Assembly: GCA_029582265.1 (NCBI GenBank)
Contig: CM055823.1
Coordinates: 26,462,569 to 26,526,568 of the forward strand
Source: Zoroaster sp. YZ-2022
Taxonomy: Eukaryota > Echinodermata > Asteroidea > Forcipulatida > Zoroasteridae
Direction of reading: 5' to 3'
DNA: 64,000 bases
Within the stretch, counting starts at the first letter, position 1; each line of letters opens with the position of its first letter. The notes under the pieces were generated by a model. That model worked only from the letters and a program-made list of their open reading frames with translations. It was not told where the DNA came from and did not search any database. The position numbers and the translations under genes are program-made. Shown piece by piece: positions 59,801 through 64,000 of the stretch.

Positions 59801-60373
59801 ATCTTTGTATCTGTGGTGTGATAACAAACGGCTGGAAATCTAGTTCACGGTGGCAAGTGAAAATCATTTTTTGTTTGTTTTTTGTTTCTACAGGAAGAAA
59901 GTTGCTTCAACTTGAGTGCTGGTCTCCGCCGCAGCTACACCACCTATTTCAACCCTGTTAATATCCCACCGCCCCCGTGGAACAGAATGGACTGGCCCAG
60001 AGAAGAAGACTGCCCGGACGTGCCATCCAAGCTACCTGAGTGGAGTAAATACGCACCAACATACTTGCCCCCGGAAAACAAAGGGTTGAGGTAGGATTGC
60101 GTGTCACTTGTTAGACTTTGTACCTATGTGACTACCCAACTTTATTTTCAAAATAATTGTCCAATTTTTTATTTTTTCTCGGGCAGAGTCCAACATCTGG
60201 TCAACGAGAATCTGAATCTCTTTGAGAATGATGTCCACCCATTGCCATGGTTCCCACCCGTCTGCGTTACCGTGGAAACACTCAAAGATGGCAGCACAGC
60301 GATGGACTACGTGGCGAGCATTACGCAGAGGACGAAATTGCCGCTCACTGACACTATTAAGAGTCTGAGTCCG
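35164..60373 (+). CDS. TTC17: TTC17-like tetratricopeptide repeat protein (12 exons, 3' end outside window)
   Basis: Join of twelve exons (1761 nt, 587 codons), all with GT/AG borders and compatible phases. The N-terminus has a hydrophobic signal-like segment (LILLVGVVVMCFS, residues 20-32) followed by ATTHWLVTEQGMITQQ, which closely matches the mature start of vertebrate TTC17. Later landmarks also match: NEDKDLDLEQRF, TPR-type helices in exons 5-7 (about 215-345), SLQRTLSEL plus a charged coiled-coil in exon 8, and YLPPENKGLR in exon 11. Vertebrate TTC17 is about 1,140 residues, so roughly the second half, with more TPRs, is to the right. In vertebrates TTC17 is linked to actin assembly and ciliogenesis. 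Here that role is inferred from orthology. Introns reach 7.8 kb and are heavily colonised by mobile elements. Confidence 0.93.
35461..36034. mobile_element. 574 bp MITE, TAAGGCC family, solo copy
   Basis: Inverted ends TAAGGCCATGAGAATGAAAG and CTTTCATTCTCTTGGCCTAA. Its whole interior (CGTCGTTCACAAAAAAGGTC, AACACGTTCGCTGTTGAGCC) is co-linear with the outer parts of the nested element at 37,635-42,253, so it serves as the empty-site reference. It sits 148 bp after TTC17 exon 1. Confidence 0.9.
36035..37485. other. intronic AT-rich sequence with a diverged duplication
   Basis: Two copies of about 140 bp (36,385-36,510 and 36,548-36,680) share TTACTCAAATCTGAG, TCCCTGATTTAATTAAA and ATATTGGACTGGAAA. 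No gene seen. Confidence 0.5.
37891..39620. mobile_element. nest level 3: hAT-type element, CAGTGTTTTAGCCA ends
   Basis: CAGTGTTTTAGCCA at the left and TGGCTAAAACACTG at the right, flanked by perfect 8 bp GTCCCGCA (37,883-37,890 and 39,621-39,628). 1.73 kb, AT-rich, no surviving transposase. Short ORFs inside are not recognisable. Confidence 0.92.
39634..41774. mobile_element. nest level 4: TAGGGTGCATC element with decayed ORF
   Basis: Inverted ends of about 140 bp start TAGGGTGCATCAAGC and include CAAACAATTTGGTTGAC and GGCCCCATTTGCCGAC. They are flanked by perfect 8 bp GCATACGT (39,626-39,633 and 41,775-41,782). The left duplication overlaps that of the level 3 element, so this one landed next to it. 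It carries the minus-strand ORF at 40,215-41,206. Confidence 0.93.
40215..41206 (-). pseudogene. transposon-carried conserved ORF of unknown function, frameshifted
   Basis: Two overlapping minus-strand frames make one protein of about 330 residues. The first part (ATG at 41,206, SNKELSATNMAES) runs through SRLPTCRQVLRCFIYHQQ and IPEDRQFLESMMTDRSATFG to ARASAEK. It then shifts frame in an A run near 40,560 into QEKAQQMADASSSFQTIS and an acidic Ser-rich stretch (SEDSSSDTTKSDAEY), ending near KRKLNN. The layout (P-T-G-R-x-V-L-R-x-F, then I-x-E-D-R-x-F-L, then a basic helix) resembles uncharacterised multicopy proteins of cnidarians and other invertebrates, from general knowledge. No transposase motif is visible. 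One missing base makes it a likely pseudogene. Confidence 0.65.
42388..42750. other. intronic sequence, no gene seen
   Basis: Mixed composition with pyrimidine-rich patches near 42,550-42,640. Nothing recognised. Confidence 0.35.
42751..42860 (+). ncRNA. hammerhead-ribozyme-like repeat, copy 2
   Basis: CTC at 42,754-42,756 can pair with GAG after the cleavage triplet (stem I). CTGAGGA (42,757-42,763) fits the CUGANGA core, then one extra C, stem II GATCAG/CTGATC around AGCATA, then GAAAC and GTC. Hairpin GTTCT-TTTC-AGAAC follows, then CACATGGTGTCACCGCAA. Hammerheads of this compact form are known from Penelope-like elements and other retroelements. No reverse transcriptase is next to it here. 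The extra base between the core and stem II is atypical. Confidence 0.6.
43096..43355 (+). CDS. TTC17: TTC17 exon 2
   Basis: Acceptor CTCAG, donor AT-GTAGGT, 260 nt. It encodes LNSDFNMREPYNFIAFL, then EIEANEDKDLDLEQRF and TVIISLQSKNI, as in vertebrate TTC17. Confidence 0.92.
43421..43735 (-). mobile_element. 5'-truncated LINE, partner-type 3' end
   Basis: On the minus strand a reverse-transcriptase C-terminal remnant (PSISTAPRLWNHLPTKLK, then a stretch ending in two stops) is followed by a 3' untranslated region ending CGCCTTGAGCGCCCAGCAGG, GTGGATATGTGCGTGCT and (ATT)n. Confidence 0.75.
43725..44164. mobile_element. TTAACCCTAACC MITE, copy 1
   Basis: TTAACCCTAACCCCC at the left and GGATGGTTAGGGTTAA at the right. 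The interior repeats AATCCTCCAAAATCCTCC phrases. TTAA at both ends. Intron 2 of TTC17. Confidence 0.7.
44509..44776. mobile_element. Tc1/mariner-like MITE
   Basis: TATACTACTCAAAACAATTT-AGGGAACACC and its inverse GGTGTTCCCT-AAATTGTTATGAGTAGTATA, about 30 bp inverted repeats around 200 bp of non-coding sequence at a TA site. The related repeat near 57,930 shows the uninterrupted site (TTTATGATGTATTTGTTG). Confidence 0.85.
44903..45017 (+). CDS. TTC17: TTC17 exon 3
   Basis: Acceptor CTCCACAG, donor GAG-GTAAGA, 115 nt. It encodes IKDYLDLSASVES...NCTRVLPLSLSVHAYDHLE, matching the DYIDTE...DCTKILELPYSIHAF region. Confidence 0.9.
45020..45660. repeat. degenerate GATT/ATTCAATT tandem region
   Basis: About 640 bp of TTGATTGATTATTCAA-type units. 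Regular near 45,060-45,220 and increasingly diverged to the right. Starts right after the exon 3 donor. Confidence 0.85.
45665..46030. mobile_element. TTAACCCTAACC MITE, copy 2
   Basis: TTAACCCTAACATTCCC at the left and GGGAGTTAGGGTTAA at the right, with AAATCCTCCAAAATCCTC phrases. Intron 3. Confidence 0.7.
46218..46334 (+). CDS. TTC17: TTC17 exon 4
   Basis: Acceptor ATTTCAG, donor CAG-GTAACA, 39 codons from GIQEKHNLTDFAEAQ to ALYKALKQ. Phase 0 at both ends. Confidence 0.88.
46448..46771. mobile_element. TTAACCCTAACC MITE, copy 3
   Basis: TTAACCCTAACCCCC at the left and GGTGGTTATGGTTAA at the right. The inner part is the reverse complement of 2,776-2,990 in the zinc-finger units (AGTGCTGAATATGAAAGATC equivalent). 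Confidence 0.75.
46941..49180. repeat. 70 bp minisatellite, 32 copies
   Basis: 2,240 bp, exactly 32 units of 70 bp, beginning TTAACCCTCCTACTRTAGCT and ending in GTCAACTGCCTG. Differences between units are single bases (TACTATAG early, TACTGTAG later; CTAACCC, TTAACCC or TTGACCC at the joint), so block-wise expansion is visible. A single unit with the same downstream sequence (TTTTGACTGTTGACCCAAAT) lies at 60,476, marking the source as a dispersed element. It lies in TTC17 intron 4. Confidence 0.97.
49469..50069 (+). mobile_element. 5'-truncated LINE with (TAAAC)n tail
   Basis: Encodes a reverse-transcriptase C-terminus to a stop at 49,814 (AYRAHAAPLFIRNN, then HQYNTRSANKLHI and IRHQGPILWNKLTPLP). 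A 250 bp 3' untranslated region and AATAAACTAAACTAAAC follow. It is flanked by CAGGC (49,464-49,468 and 50,070-50,074). The foldback arm at 50,880 gives the uninterrupted sequence. Confidence 0.85.
50340..50440 (-). ncRNA. hammerhead-ribozyme-like repeat, copy 3
   Basis: On the minus strand: CTC, CAGACGA, one extra A, stem GACTAG/CTAGTC around AGCAGA, GAAAC, GTT, GAG, then hairpin GGCTCT-TCTC-AGAGCC (50,362-50,377) and ATTACATGGTGTACCCGAAA. Both helices differ from copy 2 by paired changes. The core U4 is A, which would inactivate a hammerhead. Confidence 0.55.
50483..50677. mobile_element. near-perfect 195 bp palindromic MITE
   Basis: GCAGAGCTGCCAACTCTTCC at one end and its inverse at the other, centred at 50,580 (CCTTTTGG-CA-CCAAAAGG). 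Only a few mismatches near the tips. It would form a 95 bp hairpin. Confidence 0.93.
50997..51449. mobile_element. 453 bp foldback MITE
   Basis: ATATGACATAAAATACAATA-AAGGGGGCCACTTT at the left is inverted at the right. Inner arms GTCACGTTAGCAGTTTTTC and a central palindrome (TTTCCATAAAAATT) make it inverted almost throughout. Non-coding. Confidence 0.85.
51624..51876. mobile_element. TTAACCAGTT MITE
   Basis: TTAACCAGTTTGTGTCGG at the left and CCGATGCGAACTGGTTAA at the right, 253 bp, with TTAA at both ends. GC-richer than its surroundings. Confidence 0.75.
51993..52447 (+). mobile_element. tRNA-derived SINE, copy 4 (most complete)
   Basis: Head GGAGTGCCATGGTCGAGCGG, B box GGTTCGAATCC, body GAGCAAGACACTTTACC and CCCCAGGGAGCTGAG, tail GCGCCTTGAGCACC...GGTGGATACGTGCGC, then (ATT)n turning into (GTTATT)n. 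TTC17 intron 4. Confidence 0.88.
52470..52758. mobile_element. AGGSSTGTGATTT MITE, copy 1
   Basis: AGGCCTGTGATTT at the left and AAATCACACCCCT at the right, flanked by GATTCTTC and GATTCTTA (7 of 8 identical). It is similar over its length to 54,622-54,894. hAT-like by TSD size. Confidence 0.8.
52814..52923 (+). CDS. TTC17: TTC17 exon 5
   Basis: Encodes NKTSWQLYSIATFYWRSLGN and ECGRRALHFAP, a TPR helix pair. Donor GCA-GTGAGT. The acceptor is AAAAAG at 52,812-52,813. An in-frame alternative at 52,818-52,819 would drop two residues. Confidence 0.87.
53091..53281. repeat. 17 bp minisatellite, about 11 copies
   Basis: GGACACACTAGGCAGGC tandem units with a few A-to-C and C-to-T variants, 80 bp upstream of the exon 6 acceptor. 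Confidence 0.95.
53360..53507 (+). CDS. TTC17: TTC17 exon 6
   Basis: Acceptor TTTTCATAG, donor GCG-GTATGT, 148 nt. It encodes KDKNLALVNMASVLHRSHQS, the strongest match to vertebrate TTC17, and ends at LLLGCIYA. Confidence 0.93.
53698..53947. mobile_element. 250 bp foldback MITE, AGGGAG ends
   Basis: About 85 bp inverted arms (AGGGAGCAGGGCCAAAG, then AGCCAAGCCTTTGAG, then GGCCTCCTAATCTGTC), GC-rich, around a 75 bp loop. Confidence 0.85.
53976..54189. mobile_element. AGGSSTGTGATTT MITE, copy 3
   Basis: AGGGCTGTGATTTGTCC at the left and TTTTTCACACCCCT at the right; a shorter member of the same family as 52,470. Confidence 0.65.
54418..54560 (+). CDS. TTC17: TTC17 exon 7
   Basis: Acceptor TTTCATCAG, donor CAT-GTGAGT, 143 nt. 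It encodes TIGEYDSSVSHFEQAIKQ, completing a TPR, then HQKLEKALEAQH. Confidence 0.93.
54622..54894. mobile_element. AGGSSTGTGATTT MITE, copy 2
   Basis: AGGACTGTGATTTCTCAGG at the left and CAAATCACACCCCT at the right, co-linear with 52,470-52,758 (TTTTCTTGAAAGAAGAGAAG inside). Confidence 0.8.
55115..55272 (+). CDS. TTC17: TTC17 exon 8
   Basis: Acceptor TTATTTCAG, donor A-GTAAGT, 158 nt. SLQRTLSELQDYKMKQDEFE is followed by a charged, coiled-coil-like stretch. Confidence 0.92.
55385..56175. repeat. MITE-derived minisatellite, about 10 units of 70-97 bp
   Basis: Units read GGCTATTGGCTGCAG, then AATGCTGAAGTATAGGAAGA, then AACAGTGATCTAGCCATAGC. Length varies through the number of GGCTAT/GCCATA hexamers. 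It is the reverse complement of the interior of the MITE at 33,788-33,933. TTC17 intron 8. Confidence 0.92.
56335..56477. repeat. (AAT)n/(ATAATA)n microsatellite
   Basis: AT-only trinucleotide-type repeat at 56,335-56,440 directly upstream of a SINE, probably the tail of another retroelement on the minus strand. Confidence 0.85.
56478..56866 (+). mobile_element. tRNA-derived SINE, copy 5, abutting exon 9
   Basis: 5'-truncated head (TTGGTCGAGCGG), B box GGTTCGAATCC, full body and tail. Its (ATT)n ends at about 56,856, ten bases before the exon 9 boundary, so the SINE tail supplies the T-rich stretch of the 3' splice site. Confidence 0.87.
56867..56982 (+). CDS. TTC17: TTC17 exon 9
   Basis: The acceptor CGACAG lies directly after the (ATT)n tail of a SINE. 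Donor CAG-GTCAGT, 116 nt. It encodes DNPHCEVTDVSDGPQLVMC...GTQPDLSIFGIPLQEDQ. Support comes from phase fit on both sides and spacing of the Cys and QP residues like vertebrate TTC17; conservation is weaker than in its neighbours. Confidence 0.75.
57109..57880. repeat. about 175 bp tandem repeat, 4 copies
   Basis: Units share ATTGACTAATGGGAAAGCC, GGTGAGTCTGGATCYATGTC, CAATGTGGCCAAAACGAGGC and GGTCCCTTGTATGCATT. The first is partly duplicated. TTC17 intron 9. A related single segment (57,060-57,115) directly follows exon 9. Confidence 0.85.
57881..58348. other. intronic sequence, no gene seen
   Basis: Contains the dispersed-repeat piece ACAGGTTAGATTTATGATG (57,925), related to 3,116 (inverted) and 44,490. 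Confidence 0.4.
58349..58408 (+). CDS. TTC17: TTC17 exon 10
   Basis: A 20-codon microexon (NIEMVDTSSIRNNCLQLPNG). Acceptor CACTATAG, donor GGG-GTGAGT, phase 0 at both ends, so skipping it would keep the frame. Confidence 0.72.
58497..58830 (+). mobile_element. tRNA-derived SINE, copy 6
   Basis: Head GGAGTGCCGTGGCCAAGCGG and B box GGTTCGAATCC, with a short deletion after the B box and a different end (GCGCTTTAAAAATGCCTCC, then ATT repeats). Not a functional tRNA gene: no complete acceptor stem. Confidence 0.83.
58863..59402. repeat. 88 bp minisatellite, 6 copies
   Basis: Units read TGGTACTGTGTGGTGAATGC, then CTGTACATGGTACTGTTATC, then CACCATTCATAAACAGACAG. Highly uniform. TTC17 intron 10. 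Confidence 0.95.
59403..59893. other. intronic sequence, no gene seen
   Basis: AT-rich up to the exon 11 acceptor TTTTTGTTTCTACAG. No repeat or RNA recognised. Confidence 0.4.
59894..60090 (+). CDS. TTC17: TTC17 exon 11
   Basis: Acceptor TTTCTACAG, donor AG-GTAGGA, 197 nt. It contains WNRMDWPREEDCPDVP and PTYLPPENKGLR, matching the LPPENKGLR block of vertebrate TTC17. Confidence 0.94.
60187..60373 (+). CDS. TTC17: TTC17 exon 12
   Basis: Acceptor TCGGGCAG, donor CCG-GTGAGT, 187 nt. It encodes RVQHLVNENLNLFENDVH to LTDTIKSLSP. The next exon is not in the window. Confidence 0.88.
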
Positions 60374-60475
60374 GTGAGTACGGTAATTTATCAGTGTCTT
60401 GTGTCTTGTTTTGTTCAAAAATTAGGCCTGCCAATCTAGATATGTGCATTTCTAGAGTTACACTTCATAAACTCT

Positions 60476-60860
60476 CCTACTATAGCTGAACGTTAGTGGG
60501 AAGTAGCTATAGAGGTCAAAATCGGTCAACTACCTGTTTTGACTGTTGACCCAAATGTGCACATGATGGGCATTTTTGACTGGTTTTTGCTGTCATTTTG
60601 ACCACCCTGAACAATACCAGACAATGCTTTTACCAGTCAAAAACGGTCGACTCATTTGGACCTGTAAATGTACTTACTACACGTAAGGTTTGACAGTGTT
60701 TGTACCTTTAAGTGCGCTAGATATACCTTGGCAAGTATATCAACATTTTTACTGATTTTGACCCTTGTAGTCACAGAAGGGTTAAGTGCACTAGATATAC
60801 CTTGGCAAGTATATCAACATTTTGACTGATTTTGACCCTTGTAGTAGGAGGATTAAAAAA
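60476..60860. mobile_element. dispersed element containing the 70 bp unit as a single copy
   Basis: CTCCTACTATAGCTGAACGT, AGTAGCTATAGAGGTC and then TTTTGACTGTTGACCC match the last unit of the 46,941 array and its flank. The rest (CACGTAAGGTTTGACAGTG, TACCTTGGCAAGTAT) matches 50,100-50,250. It shows the ancestral, unexpanded state. Confidence 0.75.
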
Positions 60861-61024
60861 GATTTAAAAATATTGAACAATATTGAACAATCCTTAGGTG
60901 TGGAGAGACATACAAAGTAGTGATAGTATACAGACAAGTAGTTTTTTATTTGTCAAAAAAACTGATCAATAAATAATAATTAAAATAATAATTATAGTAT
61001 GTTTGGTGTAGAGAGAAATAGGGC

Positions 61025-64000
61025 GGGAGCCCAGAACATTTATTCATGCGAAAAGCGCCAAAACAATAGACCTCATTGGGTGAAAGGGTCTTATCTGGAC
61101 ATCACAAAAATGCATTGCTGCCGGGTTTAGGGCGTGGCCAAAGCTCCCAAATGACGTAATAAAGCACCGCCATTACCGAAAAACACGTTTTTGACAATAT
61201 CTCAAAAACTATACATGATAATATCACAAATAGGGTCTCTACACCTATGTTTCCATGGTCAGAAGCTTCGTTGAACACCATTGTAGTGCCAGAGAATGTG
61301 TAGTTTGTCATATATCATCTTAATTTGTGACAACATTACCGAAAAACCTATATTTTTGACAATATCTAAAGAAAACTACATGTATACATGACAGTACCAC
61401 AAAAGTTGTTTTCAACTATGTTTTTATGATCAAATATTACATTGTGTAAATGATATATCATGTGTTTAATTGAGATTATTACAAATAGTGAATAATTTAT
61501 GATTAAGTACACCTTATACCTTGGTGCATGTTGTATTCCCAGCTGTGCATATTTACCTCTATGTAGTGGAGACATTAAACTCGAACAAACAAACTGGCTG
61601 GAACTTGCATAAGTTTAGACCATGTACTTGATTAAAATACTGTTTAATTGAAATATGGTTGTGTCTATTTTCAAAATTATTGATAATTGTTCTTATAATT
61701 AATACAAATATTAATGCCGTCACAACACATTGAGCAACACATGCAACCCATTGCAACTTTTCTTGCTGATCTCATCAATGTGTCATCAGGAAGAGCAGCG
61801 AAGAAGGAGACCAGACATTTCTCCTTGGAACATAGCAGGGAGAAGAAGCGCGACTGAAGTTCGTGGATGAATGTGCTGTTGATGGTTTCGCGGTTTCTGA
61901 AGCCAGTGGCAAGGATCAAGAGTTGAACTTTGCTGCAGAGAATGTAAAGAAGTCAAAGACTACAGTAAAGAAAATGGTTGCTGACGAAGGAGTCAGGAGA
62001 GATGTCTTTGGGCGAATTTTTAGTCGTTGCTGCTAAGGCGACCAATGCATTCAACTAGCACATTCTTAGCTACCCGTCACTGAGGTGCCCCTTTCTCTAA
62101 GCCCATAGCGATAGCACTCCCTTAAAACCGAACAAAGCAGCACTCACAAAAACACTTGAAAGCAGACAGGAAGTTGTACCTGTGGATACCAGTCTTCCTC
62201 CAATAATAGCCACGGTAATTGATGGTGGTATTATCATTCATGAGACCATACTGCAGCATAGCAAGTCCACATCGCAACCATGTCTAGAGATCTTTTGAAG
62301 AAGGTTTGCTTGAGTCGTGGAGAGCAAATCCACCTAGTACTTGACAAGTACCAGTCTCCCTCCATCAAAAGATGCTGGGCGAAATCTGCGTGGTTCATCT
62401 ACTCCTCAAGTATTTACCATCACTGGACCTGACCAAGCTCAGCGGCAGAGTGGCACAGAGTTACTCAAGAATGGCTCATTCAAGGAAGAGTTAGCCCGCT
62501 TCATCATGGAGGAATGGGGGAAACAACAATATGGTCCAATTATTGGGAGTAAAGCAGTCTCGTCTCACATGGTGGCACATGTATGGAGATTAAGAACATG
62601 ATGGTGTCCTGCAAAACAACATCCAAATAATCTCCAATCACACCACGAGGAAGCAGACACACTTATTGCTTTCCACGCACACAGCATCTTACTGAGGTAA
62701 TATTCTGGTTAGGTCAACGATACAGAGCGTTGTCATCATTCTGCTTGGGCTCTCTGGAAGGTCGGAAGGATCAACATCATCATGGACTATGGTTCTGGCA
62801 ACAACCGAAGGTATATCGGTGTCTCTAAACTGGCAGCCATTCTTGAGAAGAAACAGCCTGGTATCACGGAAGCAATAGTCGGCCTTCATACCCTGACTGG
62901 TTGTGATTTTTACATCATGTTTCTTCAGAAAGAGCAAAGTTAAGCCCTTACAGCGGCTAGAATCAGATCCAGCTCACGTTCTGGCAATGCGATCTCTGAC
63001 GACAGAACAAAGTAGACATTCCGGCTGTTACCTCCTTTGTCTGCTCGCTGTGGGGTTCACAACATCAGACATAAATGAAGCGAGATACAAGGCATTCATA
63101 GGCATGAGTGGAGGTAATGAGAAGGAACCCTTGCCAGAATAAAGAAGATAAACTGTGCCTCTCTTCCACCGTGTAGCAAGACACTTGGTAATCATATCAA
63201 AGGGCCCAGTATGTGGCAAGAATGTGGAAGAGGGCTGATCAGGTCGATCCAACTGGTGGTTCAAGTCCCACAGACTATGGGTGGAAGTTAACTGAAAACA
63301 GCTTTGAACGGACTGGTACCCAGAAGTTCATTACCAGAAGTCCTCACGGACCAACCCTCAGATGACAGGGACAGAGCAGGACCTGCATCCATAGATAACG
63401 AGACGACTCGGATGGCGACAGTGCTTGGAGTGAGAAGTGAAGATCAGAGTGATGGTGATAGACTGAAAAGATGCTTAATTCAGTGATGTCAGAACAACCT
63501 CAGGTATACACATAGCCTGTATTGAAATCCCATAAGTCACCATCTGCCAAGGTTTTAAGGTGAAGAAAACCTTTTAGGCACTACAATTGTTGTTAATGTA
63601 ATATTTGATCATACAAATATAGTTGTAGACAATTTGTATGGTACTATCATGTATAGTTTTCGAGATATTGTCAAAATATAGGTTTTGGTAATGTTGTCAC
63701 AAATTAAGATGATATATGACAACTACACATTCTCTGGCTTTTCAAATGGTGTTCAACGTAAAGCTTGACCATGGAAACATAGGTGTAGAGACCTCATTTG
63801 TGATATTATCATGTATAGTTTTGAGATATTGTCAAAAATGTGTTTTTCATAATGGCGGCGCTTTATTACGTCATTTGGGGCTTAGGCCGCCTAAACCCAG
63901 CAGCAATGCATTTTTGTGATGTCCAGGTAAGACCCTTTCACCCAATGAGGTCGATTGTTTTGGCGCTTTTCGCATGAATAAATGTTCTGGGCTCCTGGTC
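61025..64000. mobile_element. long-TIR DNA transposon, about 3 kb
   Basis: Left (61,025-61,450) and right (63,592-63,995) arms are inverted copies over about 400-425 bp: GGAGCCCAGAACATTTATTC at the tips, CATGCGAAAAGCGCC, GACCTCATTGGGTGAAAGGG, TTGACAATATCT, TTTATGATCAAATATTAC. Arms differ by scattered substitutions and indels. The right tip is at the window edge, so a target duplication cannot be checked. The interior holds a decayed plus-strand ORF. Confidence 0.88.
61735..63490 (+). pseudogene. decayed transposon ORF with FEN/XPG-like acidic motifs
   Basis: Plus-strand protein pieces appear in consistent order across several frames: QPIATFLADLINVSSGRAAK (61,740), PLKPNKAALTKTLESRQE (62,120), LDKYQSPSIK (62,340), FTITGPDQAQRQSGTELL and EELARFIMEEWGKQQYGPII (62,410-62,545), HEEADTLIAFHAHS (62,645), MDYGSGNNRRYIGVSK (62,782), AIVGLHTLTGCDF then FRKSKVKPLQRLESDP (62,870-62,965), KINCASLPPCSKTL, VARMWKRADQVDPTGG and DYGWKLTEN (63,150-63,300). 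At least four frame changes and several stops break it. The order D-x-Y, EEADT, TGCDF-x(n)-K-K resembles the acidic residues of FEN1/XPG-type nucleases; this is my inference. Such multicopy proteins are known from invertebrate genomes without an assigned function. Confidence 0.6.

Overview
The window looks like nuclear DNA of an invertebrate deuterostome. It is AT-rich and intron-rich, is packed with short inverted-repeat transposons, and carries class II tRNA-derived SINEs. I lean towards an echinoderm or hemichordate because of a 3.1 kb foldback element whose arms carry short tandem repeats, like the TU elements of sea urchins. That assignment is an inference; no rRNA, mitochondrial or other marker sequence is present.

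Layout. (1) 1-17,270: four tandem copies of a roughly 5 kb unit. Each holds a minus-strand C2H2 zinc-finger array: 8 fingers visible in the copy cut by the left edge, then 16, 15 and 16. Decayed fingers lie on both sides of the open frames, and a fifth, wholly decayed copy lies at 22,000-22,440. The arrays have a three-finger (252 bp) higher-order periodicity and no visible effector domain. (2) 17,319-28,700: mobile-element territory with the TU-like foldback, several MITEs and a 51 bp minisatellite. (3) 28,943-30,436: an intact, single-exon GT10 alpha-fucosyltransferase (plus strand), whose first codons lie in a dispersed repeat. (4) 30,450-35,160: LINE 3' ends and MITEs, two of them with perfect 8 bp target-site duplications. 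(5) 35,164-60,373: twelve exons of a TTC17 orthologue (plus strand, 587 codons, every splice phase compatible); the 3' half lies beyond the window. Its 7.8 kb first intron holds a four-level nest of transposons, the innermost carrying a broken ORF. Later introns hold a 32-copy 70 bp minisatellite, SINEs, LINE fragments and foldbacks. (6) 61,025-64,000: a transposon with about 425 bp inverted repeats around a decayed ORF with motifs resembling FEN/XPG nucleases.

The most interesting non-genic signal is a repeat near 42.75 kb and 50.34 kb (and in weaker form at 13.35 kb) with hammerhead-ribozyme architecture. It has a CUGANGA-like core, a six-pair stem II, GAAAC and a GUC/GUU triplet, followed by a fixed-spacing hairpin. 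Both helices carry compensatory differences between copies. Part of the same repeat overlaps the fucosyltransferase start codon.

Other recurring themes are minisatellites grown from MITE ends (24.0, 46.9 and 55.4 kb) and a SINE family whose 3' tail matches LINE 3' ends in the same window, which suggests a SINE/LINE partnership. Only the fucosyltransferase, TTC17 and the zinc-finger frames look like functional coding sequence.
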